From contig NZ_KE384137.1 in the NCBI RefSeq assembly GCF_000424145.1, positions 655,067-719,066 on the forward strand: 64,000 bases of DNA. Reading direction: 5' to 3'. Of the stretch, positions 32,562 through 41,447 are shown piece after piece. This DNA is from Butyrivibrio sp. AC2005 (GTDB lineage: Bacteria; Bacillota; Clostridia; Lachnospirales; Lachnospiraceae). The first letter of the stretch is position 1. Each line of letters opens with the position of its first letter. The translations under genes were made by a program, and so were the position numbers. The notes beneath the pieces were generated by a model. The model saw only the letters and a program-made list of their open reading frames with translations. It searched no databases and had not been told where the DNA came from.

Positions 32562-35500
32562 TTATTTACCTTTTCTCCGTTTCCTCCTTACATATTCCTC
32601 GCCAATAAGTGCAAAGGTTGCAAGTGCAAGTCCGCCTATTGTAAATGGTATCCTTCCGGTACCTCCGGTGGATGGCAGAGCATAGGCTTCTACTTCGTTT
32701 CTATCATTGGTTATTGTTATGGTTCCTTCATTTATACCTTGCTTATTGTTATCTGAATATTCAGCTGTGTAATAAACACTTGCTACTTCAGATACGTAGT
32801 AGAGCCATTCGTATGTTATACCGGATTTATCTGTATAGTATTTATCCAGTTTCGTTACATTAGCATTCCATAACTCACCTTCAGTTATTGTAACTTCCCG
32901 CCTGAATTTCGCATCCTCAGCTCCAACCCTTGCTTCTCCTGAGTCTGTAGAATTCTTAGCAACGTCAATACCCACATCCGGAGAAGAAACCTCCGCACTA
33001 ATTTGCGGTGCAGAATTGTTCTCAACCGCATTGGAATTCCTTATTTGTATTGTTGTATTTCCGGTTATGGTAAAGGTTTTTGTAACCTTCTGCACTCCTG
33101 ACGTGTTCAGTTCACCACTGTAATCAACTACTTTGCCATTTTCCGTAACTGTTGTAAGATCCGACCAGTCACCATTTTTATGACTATAAAATGTTACTGT
33201 TACCTTTGATCCACTCTTTACAGAAGGAAATCCAATGTACTTCTTTATAGTGTTGTTAGGATTTCTACTGTCTATATTTACTGTATAGTAGTTTGCTGCC
33301 TGTGTACCACCTTTAGCATTCACAGGATTTCCAAGTCTTCTTTTCACTATGACAAAAATTGATGAAGGCTTTGTTGCAGCGTCAGTATTTTTCCATTCTT
33401 TTTTAATGTTTATGGATGTCAAGTTATTGGCATTTTTCACATATACTGGCTGTCCTGCTTTAAATTCGCTTCCTCCAAGAGTCGTGAAGAAGTCATCCGG
33501 AACTGTCATCTTGTATTTTTCAGTATCTGCTGACGAAATATAAAAACAGATTGGTTCGTTTGTTATTGCATATCCCTCAGGTGCTTTTGTTTCCTCTAAT
33601 TTATACCCGACATTGTAGACAAGGTCTGATACAGGCACTAATCCATTCTTGTCCGTGGTATATTTTCCATCCTGAGAATTCTTATTCTTCTGTTCTTTCC
33701 AATCCTTACCATCGTAGTAATAAAGTACAAATTCAGCACCTTGAAGTAATGTCCCGGAATTCTCGGCATCTACTTTATATACATTTATACCTCTGGTATT
33801 TGCGTTACTTCCGGCTTCACTTATCTTCATGCTCCTGGAGTTATTGGCCGAATTATTCTCTATTGCTATTCCTTCAAGCTTTGCATCGTTAGTAAGTTCC
33901 ACATCAGCGCCATTATCACTTTTGAATGTGTATCTGTATTTTATCTTCAGATGCTTTTCATCAGGAATCTTAAATACTACTGTGCTGTATACCAAGAACA
34001 AGTCATTTTGTCCATTGTTATACCTGGCAGCCGTTGTCTCATAACTACTTATGGTATATGAGTACTGTGCAGTCGAAAGCTCCGTCTCAGTTTCTGTACC
34101 ATTTTCATCAGTACTAACGACATATACTTTAGCGGAGTCAGGGACAAAAAATGTAGTAAAGTCCTGGGGCGCTTTTGCAGTAAGTACATCTGTTAAGGTA
34201 AGTTCATCACCTCCCTGCAAAAGATCAGCTGCTCCCGGATTAACATCAAGCACATACTCTATGGTATCGCGGGTCCCAGATGGTAATTCACTGGTCTTTG
34301 TCATAGCATACTCAGTTTTGGTAACCTTCTGAGTCTGGGAAGCTTCTCCAAGTTTGTCATTACCGCTGTTGTCCCTGCTTATAACAACTTTATTTTTGAA
34401 TTCAGCTATTTCATCCGATGCAAAATTGTAATCAGAAGCTATCTTCGCATGAACTCTGAAATATATTTTCTTACCTGCTGCCGCCTTTCCGTCAAAACTG
34501 ATGACTATGTTTTTCGCATCACCGGATTTTGTATAGGTCACACCGTTATATGTAGCCTGCCCACTTCCTAATGATGCAGCTCCATTAAATTTTGCGTTTT
34601 CAGCAACTTCAAGTCCGTTTAGATATGTCTTGTTGTAGGTTCCATTTTCGATAAGTGAAACACCTTCAGGAAGTGTGTCGATGATATACAGTGTCTCATA
34701 GTTATTGTTTGCAGGAATATTAGCCTCAATTATCCAGGTAAGTATTCCCTGTCGATAGCATTCGTCAACGTAATAGTCTGTTTCAGATGTGGATGCAGAC
34801 AGTCTTCCATTGTACTTTTTGATAAAAGGTGCATAGGATTGCTCAGCCGTTTGAGCATAGACATCCTTGTTATACGCAGCCGCTTTGTTTGTAAATCTAA
34901 CAGTGTTGTCCCCATCTCCGGTGTAACCGGTCGTAGTATATGTAAAGGAAACCGTCTCTGTTATATCACCATAAAACCTGATTTCAATGTTTTTACATCC
35001 GCTAATTCCATTAGCTAATGTTTTATTGCCTGATGTTGATACCTCATATCTTCCACTGTATACGTTACTAATAGCATTATTTAATTTTTGTAGATCAGAA
35101 GAGGTGAAAACCTCATTGTCATCAGTAAGGTTTTCATAAAATCTCCAATATTCCGCGCTGTTATTTCCTTCATTTCTTTTGATTGGAGCGTTAAGTGTAA
35201 CCTTCCAGGTTATCTCTGCAGAACCATCATCGTTTATACTGACTCCCTCTGCAGATTTGCTTAAAGGCTTTGGGTATCCAATCCACTTTTCGGCTATAAC
35301 AGAATTACCTGTCTTTGTATTCTGAAGCCAAAGTCGTGCTTCATTTTTCAAACTGCCATATATAAGGTTTGCTTCAGAATAAGTATATGTATAGGTTAAT
35401 TCATACTTACAATAGTCATCCTGAGTGAAGGTATATCCTGCTTCTCCAAGTGTTATTGTACTGCCCTGACTTAACGTCCCGGCTGACGTGCCACTACCTT

Positions 35501-38500
35501 TATCAACACTTTTTACAGTAAGAGTCCCTGTATAGGGTGTGGTAATCTGTGTCCATCCGTTTGTTCCGTAGGAGTAAATCAGGTCTGTTAATGTATAGTC
35601 CTTCAGATTAACATGCCCTTCATTTATGGTTATAGTCCAGGTCACCTGACTATTCGACTTCTTTACATTGCTGCATTCCTTTTTTATCAATGGAGCAGAG
35701 CCTGTAAAATCAGTAAATACTTCTGCATCCCGTTGTTTATCATTATCATAGAAAGCCTGCGCATGGTTTTTTAATCTAAGATCTGTAGTTGTAGAAGCTA
35801 TTCTCTCAGGAACATTTATCGAATATGTTGCTTCGTAAGTCTCTCCCGGCTCCATCTGTTTCAAATACACCTTGTTATTTTTTTTATATACATAAGATGA
35901 GCCATCTTCCGTACTTCCATCGCTTTTTTTCTTAACAACTACAACATCCTGGCCACCTGCAGTATTAACAATATCACTGAGTTCCTGCGAAAAGGTTCTG
36001 TTAGTGGGTATATTGTTATAAACTTCAAACCAGTCATTAAACTGAATATCAGTTCCTGTACCGTTCTCAGTGGTTATTGTAATCTTATATTTTATTTTTC
36101 CGGTTTCCTGCGAATAATCCTCCACTATTTCCTTTTTAAGTGTTAGATCCGGACTCTTTTTGTTTAAAATAATTACTGAAAATGTAACATTATTTCCAAA
36201 GTCATATTTTTTTTCAATTATCTCATCGTTCCCCTCCGCTGATGCTGTTGCATAGAAGTAAAAATTACTATCGTCTATTACAGTTGTCTTGTTATTCTTT
36301 GCAAAATCACCATGGAAGGTTATTGTCACAAGGCCTCTTTCATCAATATCAAAACTTCCTACCTCTGCATTGTTGCTGTTATATACAAAGCCTGATATTG
36401 CCTTTTCTACAGTTATTCCATGCTTCGAAAGAGCGTAGGTTATAGTCGGATTTTCTTCACTAACTGTTCCAACCTCCAGCATATAATCAAGATTGAAAAT
36501 AAGTGTCTCTCCGTTATCAACCTGCGTACCACTTGTAATTTCAGTACCACCCGAATATGATTTGGTTCCATCTGCGTTCCATGTAACAGTAGGATTCTTC
36601 TTAACAGAAACTCCGGTTATTTTCATTCCTCCGAGGTCTGCAGAATCCACAATCGTCTCAAATGTAAGTGATCCATTAGTATTTCCTGTATTGCCTGTAC
36701 TGCCTTCCTCAGCATGAGCTACAATGGTAAAGCTCGCCCAAAAGGATTTCCAAAGCCTGGGAACTGGTGCAAAACATGAGAGCAAAGCGGAAGTAAAGCT
36801 CCCGCTTTTTGTTGCCTTTGCATTGTCATTTGAAGTGCCTTCTCCAGAAGTGCCCTCGCTTGAAGAATTCTCATTTGATGAATTCTCGTTTGAAGTGCCT
36901 TCATTTGAGGAATCTTCATTTATTGTGCTTTCACTTGATGAGTCGCTATTTACTGTGTTTTCGTCAGATGAATCACTATTTGATGTGTTCCCATTTGATG
37001 AATCAGTGTTTACTGTGCTTTCTTCTGAAGATTCGCTATCTGTATCATTTTCATCTGCTTTTTCGCTATCTTCGGATGTATTCTCCTTATTCCCGTCTTC
37101 CGAATCTGTTACCAGTTTCTCCTTTTTGTACTCATCACTATAGTTAACAATGATCTTGTTATCTTCTGTAGCCTGATAGGTTCCATTACCATCATCAAGC
37201 TCAGACTCTGATGAGATAACGTTACCGTACTGCTCAGGTACATCCATGTGGATATCATCGCTAAGCGCTGCCTCCTCGGGCATGCTGTATTTAACAGTAA
37301 TCCTGAGATGATCACCTGCCTTAATGTCGCTTTCTGTGATAACCTCCCAGGTTCCGTCCTCTTTCTGTCTTTCGATGACAGTTTCCGTAACGTACTCTGC
37401 AAGATCTACAGACTCCGGTATATTCTCTTCTGTAATCTTGCCTTCTTCCTGTGTTTTTTCTTCAGAGTCTTCAGTATTCTCTTCATCCTCTGTCTCTTCT
37501 TCGGATTCCTCCTTCTCATATATGAAAATAAGGTTCGAATCTTCCTTTATTGTGGTTACATATTTTTCATCGTCAGTCTTTTCATATTCATCGTAGGAAG
37601 GCTGTTCCTCTGATATAAACTCATAGTAAGTGTATTCAGCACCATCAGCAGACTGATACTTCTTTACTTCTACCTTCGTGATCTCAAGGTCATCAAATTT
37701 TACCTTTGCAAATTTATAGCCTTCAAGCTCAGCTGCATCATCAGGAAATTTTACGCTTTCATCCAAAACAACTTCAGTTTCATCAGCATATGCATTCTCG
37801 TCCTGATCAACTATAATATTGTCCTCTTCATCAACGTAGGATACCTTCAGAACTATGTCCTGAGTGATTTCCTTTTCCTCTGTTTCCTTGGCCTCTTCTG
37901 TACCTTCTTTATTTTCAGTATTTTCTGTTTCTCCGTTCTCACCGTTTCCTTCTGCCTGCTCCGGATTGGCAGCCTCTTCAGGATTAGCATTTTCTTCAGG
38001 ATTGGCACTTCCTTCTGTAGCCCCATCTCCCTCCTGATTAGCATTTTCTTCGGAATTGCTGTTTTCCTCAGGATTAGCATTTTCTTCGTTAGTGCCGTTT
38101 TCATCCTGATTTGCATTCTCTTCGGAATTACTGTTTTCTTCAGTACCTTCCTGGTTCTCAGTATTCTCGGAGCCCTCTATATTCTCTGTGTTCTCTTCGG
38201 ATCCTGCATACTCTTCTGAATCTGTTGCTTCCCCTGATTCAGAATTTTCATCAGATTCTGCGCTTTCTTCTGTGTATTCCTCTGATTCTCCGTCGTCTGA
38301 ATCCTCGTAGGATTCCTCTGAATCACTTTCCTCCTCATCATCTGCAAAAACTACTCCGTCATCTCCACCGTCTGATCCTTCACCGGAATTTTCTTCCAGT
38401 ACCATTCCTATCTCATCGGCACCTTCTTCGGTCACTGCTGATGCCGCTTTATTCATAGCATAAAAAGTAGCTGTGGTTATCAGTAGTGCTACAACAAGCA

Positions 38501-38582
38501 TTACTGATATCCATCTTTTTAAGACGAGATGTCGTTTTAAATATTCCTGTGCTTTTTCAAATCCGTTACTGTTTCTGGCCAT
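32562..38582 (-). CDS. Giant LPSTG surface adhesin under c-di-GMP riboswitch
   Basis: 2006 residues from the chosen start. Residues 1-24 are charged, then KRWISVMLVVALLITTAT forms a signal/anchor helix. About 50-235 is a Glu/Ser/Asn spacer (SEENANQEENANPEE type). About 490-610 is a second Ser/Asn block. About 650-1640 is a series of beta domains of the fimbrial isopeptide/DUF11-like kind (APLIKKECSNVKKSNSQVTW; APFIKKYNG). About 1655-1760 is a SpaA-like domain (INVYKVDAENSGTLLQGAEF ... KLEETKAPEGYA with E-box). The C-terminus is LPSTGGTGRIPF, a helix and RRKRRKGK. Start at 38582 has AGGAAG at proper spacing and an N-terminus like that of the other giant adhesin; the ATG at 38633 directly abuts the terminator T-run and has no ribosome site. 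Confidence 0.87.
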   Translation of the reverse strand: MARNSNGFEKAQEYLKRHLVLKRWISVMLVVALLITTATFYAMNKAASAVTEEGADEIGMVLEENSGEGSDGGDDGVVFADDEEESDSEESYEDSDDGESEEYTEESAESDENSESGEATDSEEYAGSEENTENIEGSENTENQEGTEENSNSEENANQDENGTNEENANPEENSNSEENANQEGDGATEGSANPEENANPEEAANPEQAEGNGENGETENTENKEGTEEAKETEEKEITQDIVLKVSYVDEEDNIIVDQDENAYADETEVVLDESVKFPDDAAELEGYKFAKVKFDDLEITKVEVKKYQSADGAEYTYYEFISEEQPSYDEYEKTDDEKYVTTIKEDSNLIFIYEKEESEEETEDEENTEDSEEKTQEEGKITEENIPESVDLAEYVTETVIERQKEDGTWEVITESDIKAGDHLRITVKYSMPEEAALSDDIHMDVPEQYGNVISSESELDDGNGTYQATEDNKIIVNYSDEYKKEKLVTDSEDGNKENTSEDSEKADENDTDSESSEESTVNTDSSNGNTSNSDSSDENTVNSDSSSESTINEDSSNEGTSNENSSNENSSSEGTSGEGTSNDNAKATKSGSFTSALLSCFAPVPRLWKSFWASFTIVAHAEEGSTGNTGNTNGSLTFETIVDSADLGGMKITGVSVKKNPTVTWNADGTKSYSGGTEITSGTQVDNGETLIFNLDYMLEVGTVSEENPTITYALSKHGITVEKAISGFVYNSNNAEVGSFDIDERGLVTITFHGDFAKNNKTTVIDDSNFYFYATASAEGNDEIIEKKYDFGNNVTFSVIILNKKSPDLTLKKEIVEDYSQETGKIKYKITITTENGTGTDIQFNDWFEVYNNIPTNRTFSQELSDIVNTAGGQDVVVVKKKSDGSTEDGSSYVYKKNNKVYLKQMEPGETYEATYSINVPERIASTTTDLRLKNHAQAFYDNDKQRDAEVFTDFTGSAPLIKKECSNVKKSNSQVTWTITINEGHVNLKDYTLTDLIYSYGTNGWTQITTPYTGTLTVKSVDKGSGTSAGTLSQGSTITLGEAGYTFTQDDYCKYELTYTYTYSEANLIYGSLKNEARLWLQNTKTGNSVIAEKWIGYPKPLSKSAEGVSINDDGSAEITWKVTLNAPIKRNEGNNSAEYWRFYENLTDDNEVFTSSDLQKLNNAISNVYSGRYEVSTSGNKTLANGISGCKNIEIRFYGDITETVSFTYTTTGYTGDGDNTVRFTNKAAAYNKDVYAQTAEQSYAPFIKKYNGRLSASTSETDYYVDECYRQGILTWIIEANIPANNNYETLYIIDTLPEGVSLIENGTYNKTYLNGLEVAENAKFNGAASLGSGQATYNGVTYTKSGDAKNIVISFDGKAAAGKKIYFRVHAKIASDYNFASDEIAEFKNKVVISRDNSGNDKLGEASQTQKVTKTEYAMTKTSELPSGTRDTIEYVLDVNPGAADLLQGGDELTLTDVLTAKAPQDFTTFFVPDSAKVYVVSTDENGTETETELSTAQYSYTISSYETTAARYNNGQNDLFLVYSTVVFKIPDEKHLKIKYRYTFKSDNGADVELTNDAKLEGIAIENNSANNSRSMKISEAGSNANTRGINVYKVDAENSGTLLQGAEFVLYYYDGKDWKEQKNKNSQDGKYTTDKNGLVPVSDLVYNVGYKLEETKAPEGYAITNEPICFYISSADTEKYKMTVPDDFFTTLGGSEFKAGQPVYVKNANNLTSINIKKEWKNTDAATKPSSIFVIVKRRLGNPVNAKGGTQAANYYTVNIDSRNPNNTIKKYIGFPSVKSGSKVTVTFYSHKNGDWSDLTTVTENGKVVDYSGELNTSGVQKVTKTFTITGNTTIQIRNSNAVENNSAPQISAEVSSPDVGIDVAKNSTDSGEARVGAEDAKFRREVTITEGELWNANVTKLDKYYTDKSGITYEWLYYVSEVASVYYTAEYSDNNKQGINEGTITITNDRNEVEAYALPSTGGTGRIPFTIGGLALATFALIGEEYVRRKRRKGK

Positions 38583-38633
38583 ACCAAACTTCCTTACTAC
38601 TTCACAGGCTTTTAATATGGCATTGTGTTCCAT

Positions 38634-38668
38634 AAAAAAAGCCCTGTTTGATCCATATCAAACAAGGC
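38634..38668 (-). terminator. Riboswitch expression-platform terminator (giant adhesin)
   Basis: In mRNA sense GCCTTGTTTGAT-ATGG-ATCAAACAGGGC followed by seven T. It stands between the GEMM aptamer and the adhesin start. Confidence 0.9.
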
Positions 38669-38710
38669 AAATAATCATAGTGATCATTCTACGCTTCAAT
38701 AAACAATCAT

Positions 38711-38790
38711 AGCGCTGGCAGCTGGCTATCTGCCTGTCGGCAGACCCTCTAGCTTTGCGTCACTACCTTGCGATAGCTTTGCCCTGAATC
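38711..38790 (-). promoter_or_regulatory. c-di-GMP-I (GEMM-I) riboswitch, copy 2
   Basis: Minus strand: CAGGGCAAAGCTATC, GCAA tetraloop, GGTAGT, GACGCAAAGCTAGAGGGTCT, then P3 TGCC-GACA-GGCA and GATAGCCAGCTGCC. All GEMM-I hallmarks are present. It is followed by a terminator (38634-38668) and preceded by a promoter (38828-38856), so c-di-GMP should set read-through into the giant adhesin gene. On or off sense cannot be told by eye. Confidence 0.93.
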
Positions 38791-38827
38791 ATATTTGAAA
38801 CTATATTACACATTATCTTATGTTTTT

Positions 38828-38856
38828 ATGATACATTGTTTGGTTAAAATAATCAA
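38828..38856 (-). promoter_or_regulatory. Promoter of riboswitch 2 transcript
   Basis: -35 TTGATT (38851-38856), 17-base spacer, -10 TATCAT (38828-38833), giving a start near 38821 and a leader of about 240 bases. Confidence 0.75.
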
Positions 38857-39105
38857 TACCAAATATCAAATTTTAAAATAAACTTTCAAGTTTTCTAAGA
38901 TATGTGATTCTATGGGTATAAAACTGCCTGACCAGAAAAAAATTACCCTCTTTCTCTATCTTGTACTTTAACCATATAGGTAGCAAAAATCAAGGGTTTA
39001 CATAATTATTTAAGTAAGAGTTTATGTATGTTTATAAAGTTTAGATACTGGTAATTAAACTTTCAAAAAATGAAATTGTTGAAGCTGTTAGAACAATTAT
39101 GAAAA
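38857..39105. other. AT-rich spacer
   Basis: Non-coding stretch between the riboswitch promoter and the ribosomal-protein operon terminator. No gene or motif was recognised. Confidence 0.5.
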
Positions 39106-39127
39106 AGCATGTTGCTTGCAACATGCT
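39106..39127 (-). terminator. Terminator of the infC-rpmI-rplT operon
   Basis: AGCATGTTGC-TT-GCAACATGCT, a perfect 10-bp stem, followed on the minus strand by TTTTTC. Confidence 0.75.
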
Positions 39128-39194
39128 CGCGCCGAGCGCGGTTGCATTTATGCAACAAATACCATACGCGCGAGTGCGCATCCATAGCGGAGCG

Positions 39195-39242
39195 TTTTTT
39201 ATATATTAGGAAATCCGGAGGAATTTCCTAATATATAAAAAA
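39195..39242. repeat. Perfect 20-bp inverted repeat / bidirectional terminator
   Basis: A 20-base arm from T6 through ATATATTAGGAAAT (39195-39214) is an exact reverse complement of 39223-39242; loop CCGGAGGA. Runs of T and A at the ends make it a terminator in both directions. Between it and the hairpin at 39106 are two more small stems (GTTGCA/TGCAAC and a CGCGC-rich stem). Confidence 0.8.
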
Positions 39243-39308
39243 ATCCCTTCACCCAACACTTCGTGCCGGATGAGGGGAGCTATTATTAAAAGTTATGCGA
39301 TCTTGATC

Positions 39309-39665
39309 TTATGCGATCTTCTGCTTAGCGATCTCTGTAAGAGTCTTGAATCCATCAGGATCATTTACAGCCATCTCAGCAAGCATCTTGCGGTTGATCT
39401 CAACCTCTGCAAGCTTAAGACCGTGCATAAGGTTAGAATAAGACATACCGTTAAGACGAGCTGCAGCGTTGATACGTGTGATCCAAAGAGATCTCATGTC
39501 TCTCTTCTTCTGCTTACGACCAGCGAATGCTGATGTAAGTGCTCTCATAACTGACTGCTTAGCAACTCTGTACTGCTTAGATCTAGCGCCTCTATAACCC
39601 TTAGCGAGCTTTAAAACTCTTTTATGCTTCTTCTTGGCGTTCATGCCACCTTTAATTCTTGCCAT
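39309..39665 (-). CDS. rplT: 50S ribosomal protein L20
   Basis: 118 residues, full length. Standard L20 opening [39 protein letters not shown] and [17 protein letters not shown]. It binds 23S rRNA early in 50S assembly, and in Firmicutes it also represses its own operon through the leader RNA. Third gene of infC-rpmI-rplT. Ribosome site aggagg. Confidence 0.98.
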   Translation of the reverse strand: MARIKGGMNAKKKHKRVLKLAKGYRGARSKQYRVAKQSVMRALTSAFAGRKQKKRDMRSLWITRINAAARLNGMSYSNLMHGLKLAEVEINRKMLAEMAVNDPDGFKTLTEIAKQKIA

Positions 39666-39727
39666 TTCGGTTTCCTCCTAAATTTTTTCGATAAAATGGT
39701 ACTGCTCTTATACGATAATTCTTAAGA

Positions 39728-39928
39728 TTAAACGTAAGGCAGAATCTTCTTCATTGTCTTAACATTAGTAGCATCAACTACTGCTGCCTGTCTAAGATTT
39801 CTCTTTCTCTTTGTAGACTTCTTTGTAAGAATGTGACGCTTGTACGCCTTGTTACGGATCAGCTTACCTGTGCCTGTTACCTTGAAACGCTTGGCAGCAG
39901 ATCTGTTTGTTTTCATCTTGTGCTGCAT
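39728..39928 (-). CDS. rpmI: 50S ribosomal protein L35
   Basis: 66 residues. Typical L35: [40 protein letters not shown] and a C-terminal [16 protein letters not shown]. Second gene of the infC-rpmI-rplT operon, with aggagg ahead of the start. A start a few codons further in, at [10 protein letters not shown], is the shorter alternative. Confidence 0.97.
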   Translation of the reverse strand: MQHKMKTNRSAAKRFKVTGTGKLIRNKAYKRHILTKKSTKRKRNLRQAAVVDATNVKTMKKILPYV

Positions 39929-40058
39929 AACTAAATCCTCCTATGCTGTAAATTATTAAATGCTCTGCTAATTTAAGCAGTGTAATCATCCATAAAAATG
40001 GTCTGAACAATTACTATATATGTAACTCTCCTATGGGTTATTGAAGAGAAACAATCTA

Positions 40059-40571
40059 TTACTTCTTCTCAGTAAGGAACATGGTCATACTACGTCCCTC
40101 AACCTTAGGCTGTTTATCAATAACAGCTATATCGCCAAGTGCCTCAGCAAAGTCTGTAAGAATGTGAACGCTTGCACCCATGTGTGCCATCTCACGCCCT
40201 CTGAATCTCAGAGTAACCTTAACTCTGTTTCCTTTTTCAAGGAATTTCTTTGCTGCGTTAACCTTGGTATTAAGATCGTTTGTATCTATGTTAGGAGACA
40301 AACGAATTTCTTTTATTTCAACAGTCTTCTGTTTCTTACGTGCTTCCTTTTCTTTGCGAAGCTGTTCATACTTGAACTTACCGTAATCAACGATGCGGCA
40401 TACAGGCGGCTTAGCATTAGGCGCAATCTTAACCAGATCTACACCGGCTTCATCTGCAAGCTTCCTTGCCTCCTGAATTGACATTACCCCAAGCTGTTCA
40501 TTGTCAACTCCAATTACACGAACCTCTTTGTCTCTGATCTGTTCATTGATGAATAAATCGTTGTTGCTAAT
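40059..40571 (-). CDS. infC: Translation initiation factor IF-3 (ATT start)
   Basis: 170 residues starting at ATT (40569-40571 on the other strand). The protein opens SNNDLFINEQIRDKEVRVIG, has RIVDYGKFKYEQLRKEKEAR in the linker helix and the C-terminal domain with GRSMTMFLTEKK. IF-3 keeps 30S subunits free and rejects poor start codons. GGAGG (40581-40585) lies 9 bases before this ATT, and no ATG or GTG fits the ribosome site. The only upstream ATG (40640) would translate the leader terminator. A rare start codon is the classic way infC regulates itself, because IF-3 discriminates against ATT. First gene of infC-rpmI-rplT. Confidence 0.95.
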   Translation of the reverse strand: MSNNDLFINEQIRDKEVRVIGVDNEQLGVMSIQEARKLADEAGVDLVKIAPNAKPPVCRIVDYGKFKYEQLRKEKEARKKQKTVEIKEIRLSPNIDTNDLNTKVNAAKKFLEKGNRVKVTLRFRGREMAHMGASVHILTDFAEALGDIAVIDKQPKVEGRSMTMFLTEKK

Positions 40572-40603
40572 TGTTTTGTACCTCCAATTCAATAAACGAA
40601 ACA

Positions 40604-40634
40604 ATAAAAAAGTGGATTCGCAAAAGAATCCACT
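40604..40634 (-). terminator. Leader attenuator ahead of infC
   Basis: AGTGGATTC-TTTTGC-GAATCCACT followed by TTTTTT on the minus strand. It stands between the promoter (40756-40784) and the infC ribosome site, so it acts as a transcription attenuator. Confidence 0.85.
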
Positions 40635-40749
40635 GAACATTCAAACAAAATCCGGTTAATCTCAAATCTCCTAACCGTATTATAAATGTATTAACCGCTG
40701 CCAGCCTAGCCGCAGGGTGAGAGTGGATACCTCTGCTTTGTTTTCATAC
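40635..40749 (-). promoter_or_regulatory. infC operon leader RNA (L20-leader candidate)
   Basis: About 110 bases of structured leader (contains GCAGAGGTATCC and CTGCGGCTAGGCTGGCAG) between the start of transcription and the attenuator. Position in front of infC-rpmI-rplT and the following terminator fit the L20-controlled leader of Firmicutes. I cannot confirm the L20-binding fold by eye. Confidence 0.6.
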
Positions 40750-40755
40750 TGTGAT

Positions 40756-40784
40756 AGAATAACACCCACGAATGATGTTGTCAA
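40756..40784 (-). promoter_or_regulatory. infC operon promoter
   Basis: -35 TTGACA (40779-40784), 17-base spacer, -10 TATTCT (40756-40761). A near-consensus housekeeping promoter. Confidence 0.8.
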
Positions 40785-40804
40785 CACATTTTTTAACTTT
40801 ATTT

Positions 40805-41431
40805 TCATGCAATCTCTTTAATATCAAACACAACGCCTTTATCCGACAGTTCTCTGTCAACCTGTTCATATGATTCAAATACAATACCATGCATTCCGAA
40901 TTTCTTAGCTGCCTCAATGTTCTTTACAGTATCATCAATGAAAACGCACTCTTCCGGTACAAGATCATATTTATCCGTAATTAACTCAAATATCGCTCTG
41001 TCAGGCTTAATGATTTTATATCTGTAGCTCAGAATTCCGCCATCTACTTCATCGAGGAATTCATTCATGAACAGATTGGGTTCAAGTGCCTGCTTTGAGA
41101 AATTAGAAAGAACAAGCACCTTATAGCCTTTCTTTTTAAGTGCCTTAATCCAGGGAATTGTGCGTTCCCTTTTGCCAAGAAGTCCTGTAAGATCTGCGAA
41201 TGCCTCACGGAGTTCTTTTTCTATAGAAGGATCGTTTTTAACAAAACCGTCTATTATTCCCTTAGAGTCAAGTACTCCCTTGTCAAATTCATTCCATGCC
41301 TCGGATCTTACACTTGCATCTCCGATGCGCTGAACCATTTCTTCATCATAGCCCTTATCGCGGAGGAAATCCTCCCAGCGAAAATCAACAAGAACATTTC
41401 CTATATCAAATATAACTGTATTTATTGCCAT
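40805..41431 (-). CDS. HAD-family phosphatase (YihX/YjjG-like)
   Basis: 208 residues. HAD motif I FDIGNVLVDF with the nucleophile Asp near residue 8, cap helices to about 80, motif II VLSNFS, motif III Lys in YKIIKPDRAIF, motif IV ECVFIDDTVKNIEAAKKFG. It most likely dephosphorylates a sugar phosphate or nucleotide; the substrate cannot be told. The ATG at 41431 is chosen because GAGGT lies 7 bases before it. The longer frame from 41479 overlaps the preceding gene's end. It follows the small membrane-protein gene by 16 bases. Confidence 0.87.
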   Translation of the reverse strand: MAINTVIFDIGNVLVDFRWEDFLRDKGYDEEMVQRIGDASVRSEAWNEFDKGVLDSKGIIDGFVKNDPSIEKELREAFADLTGLLGKRERTIPWIKALKKKGYKVLVLSNFSKQALEPNLFMNEFLDEVDGGILSYRYKIIKPDRAIFELITDKYDLVPEECVFIDDTVKNIEAAKKFGMHGIVFESYEQVDRELSDKGVVFDIKEIA

Positions 41432-41447
41432 AATACTAACCTCTAAT

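Noticed and set aside
38583..38633. ATG at 38633 as start of the second giant adhesin
   Set aside because: It abuts the T-run of the riboswitch terminator and has no ribosome site; ATG at 38582 has AGGAAG.
40572..40640. ATG at 40640 as infC start
   Set aside because: The added residues come from the leader terminator and no ribosome site precedes it; the ATT at 40571 has GGAGG.
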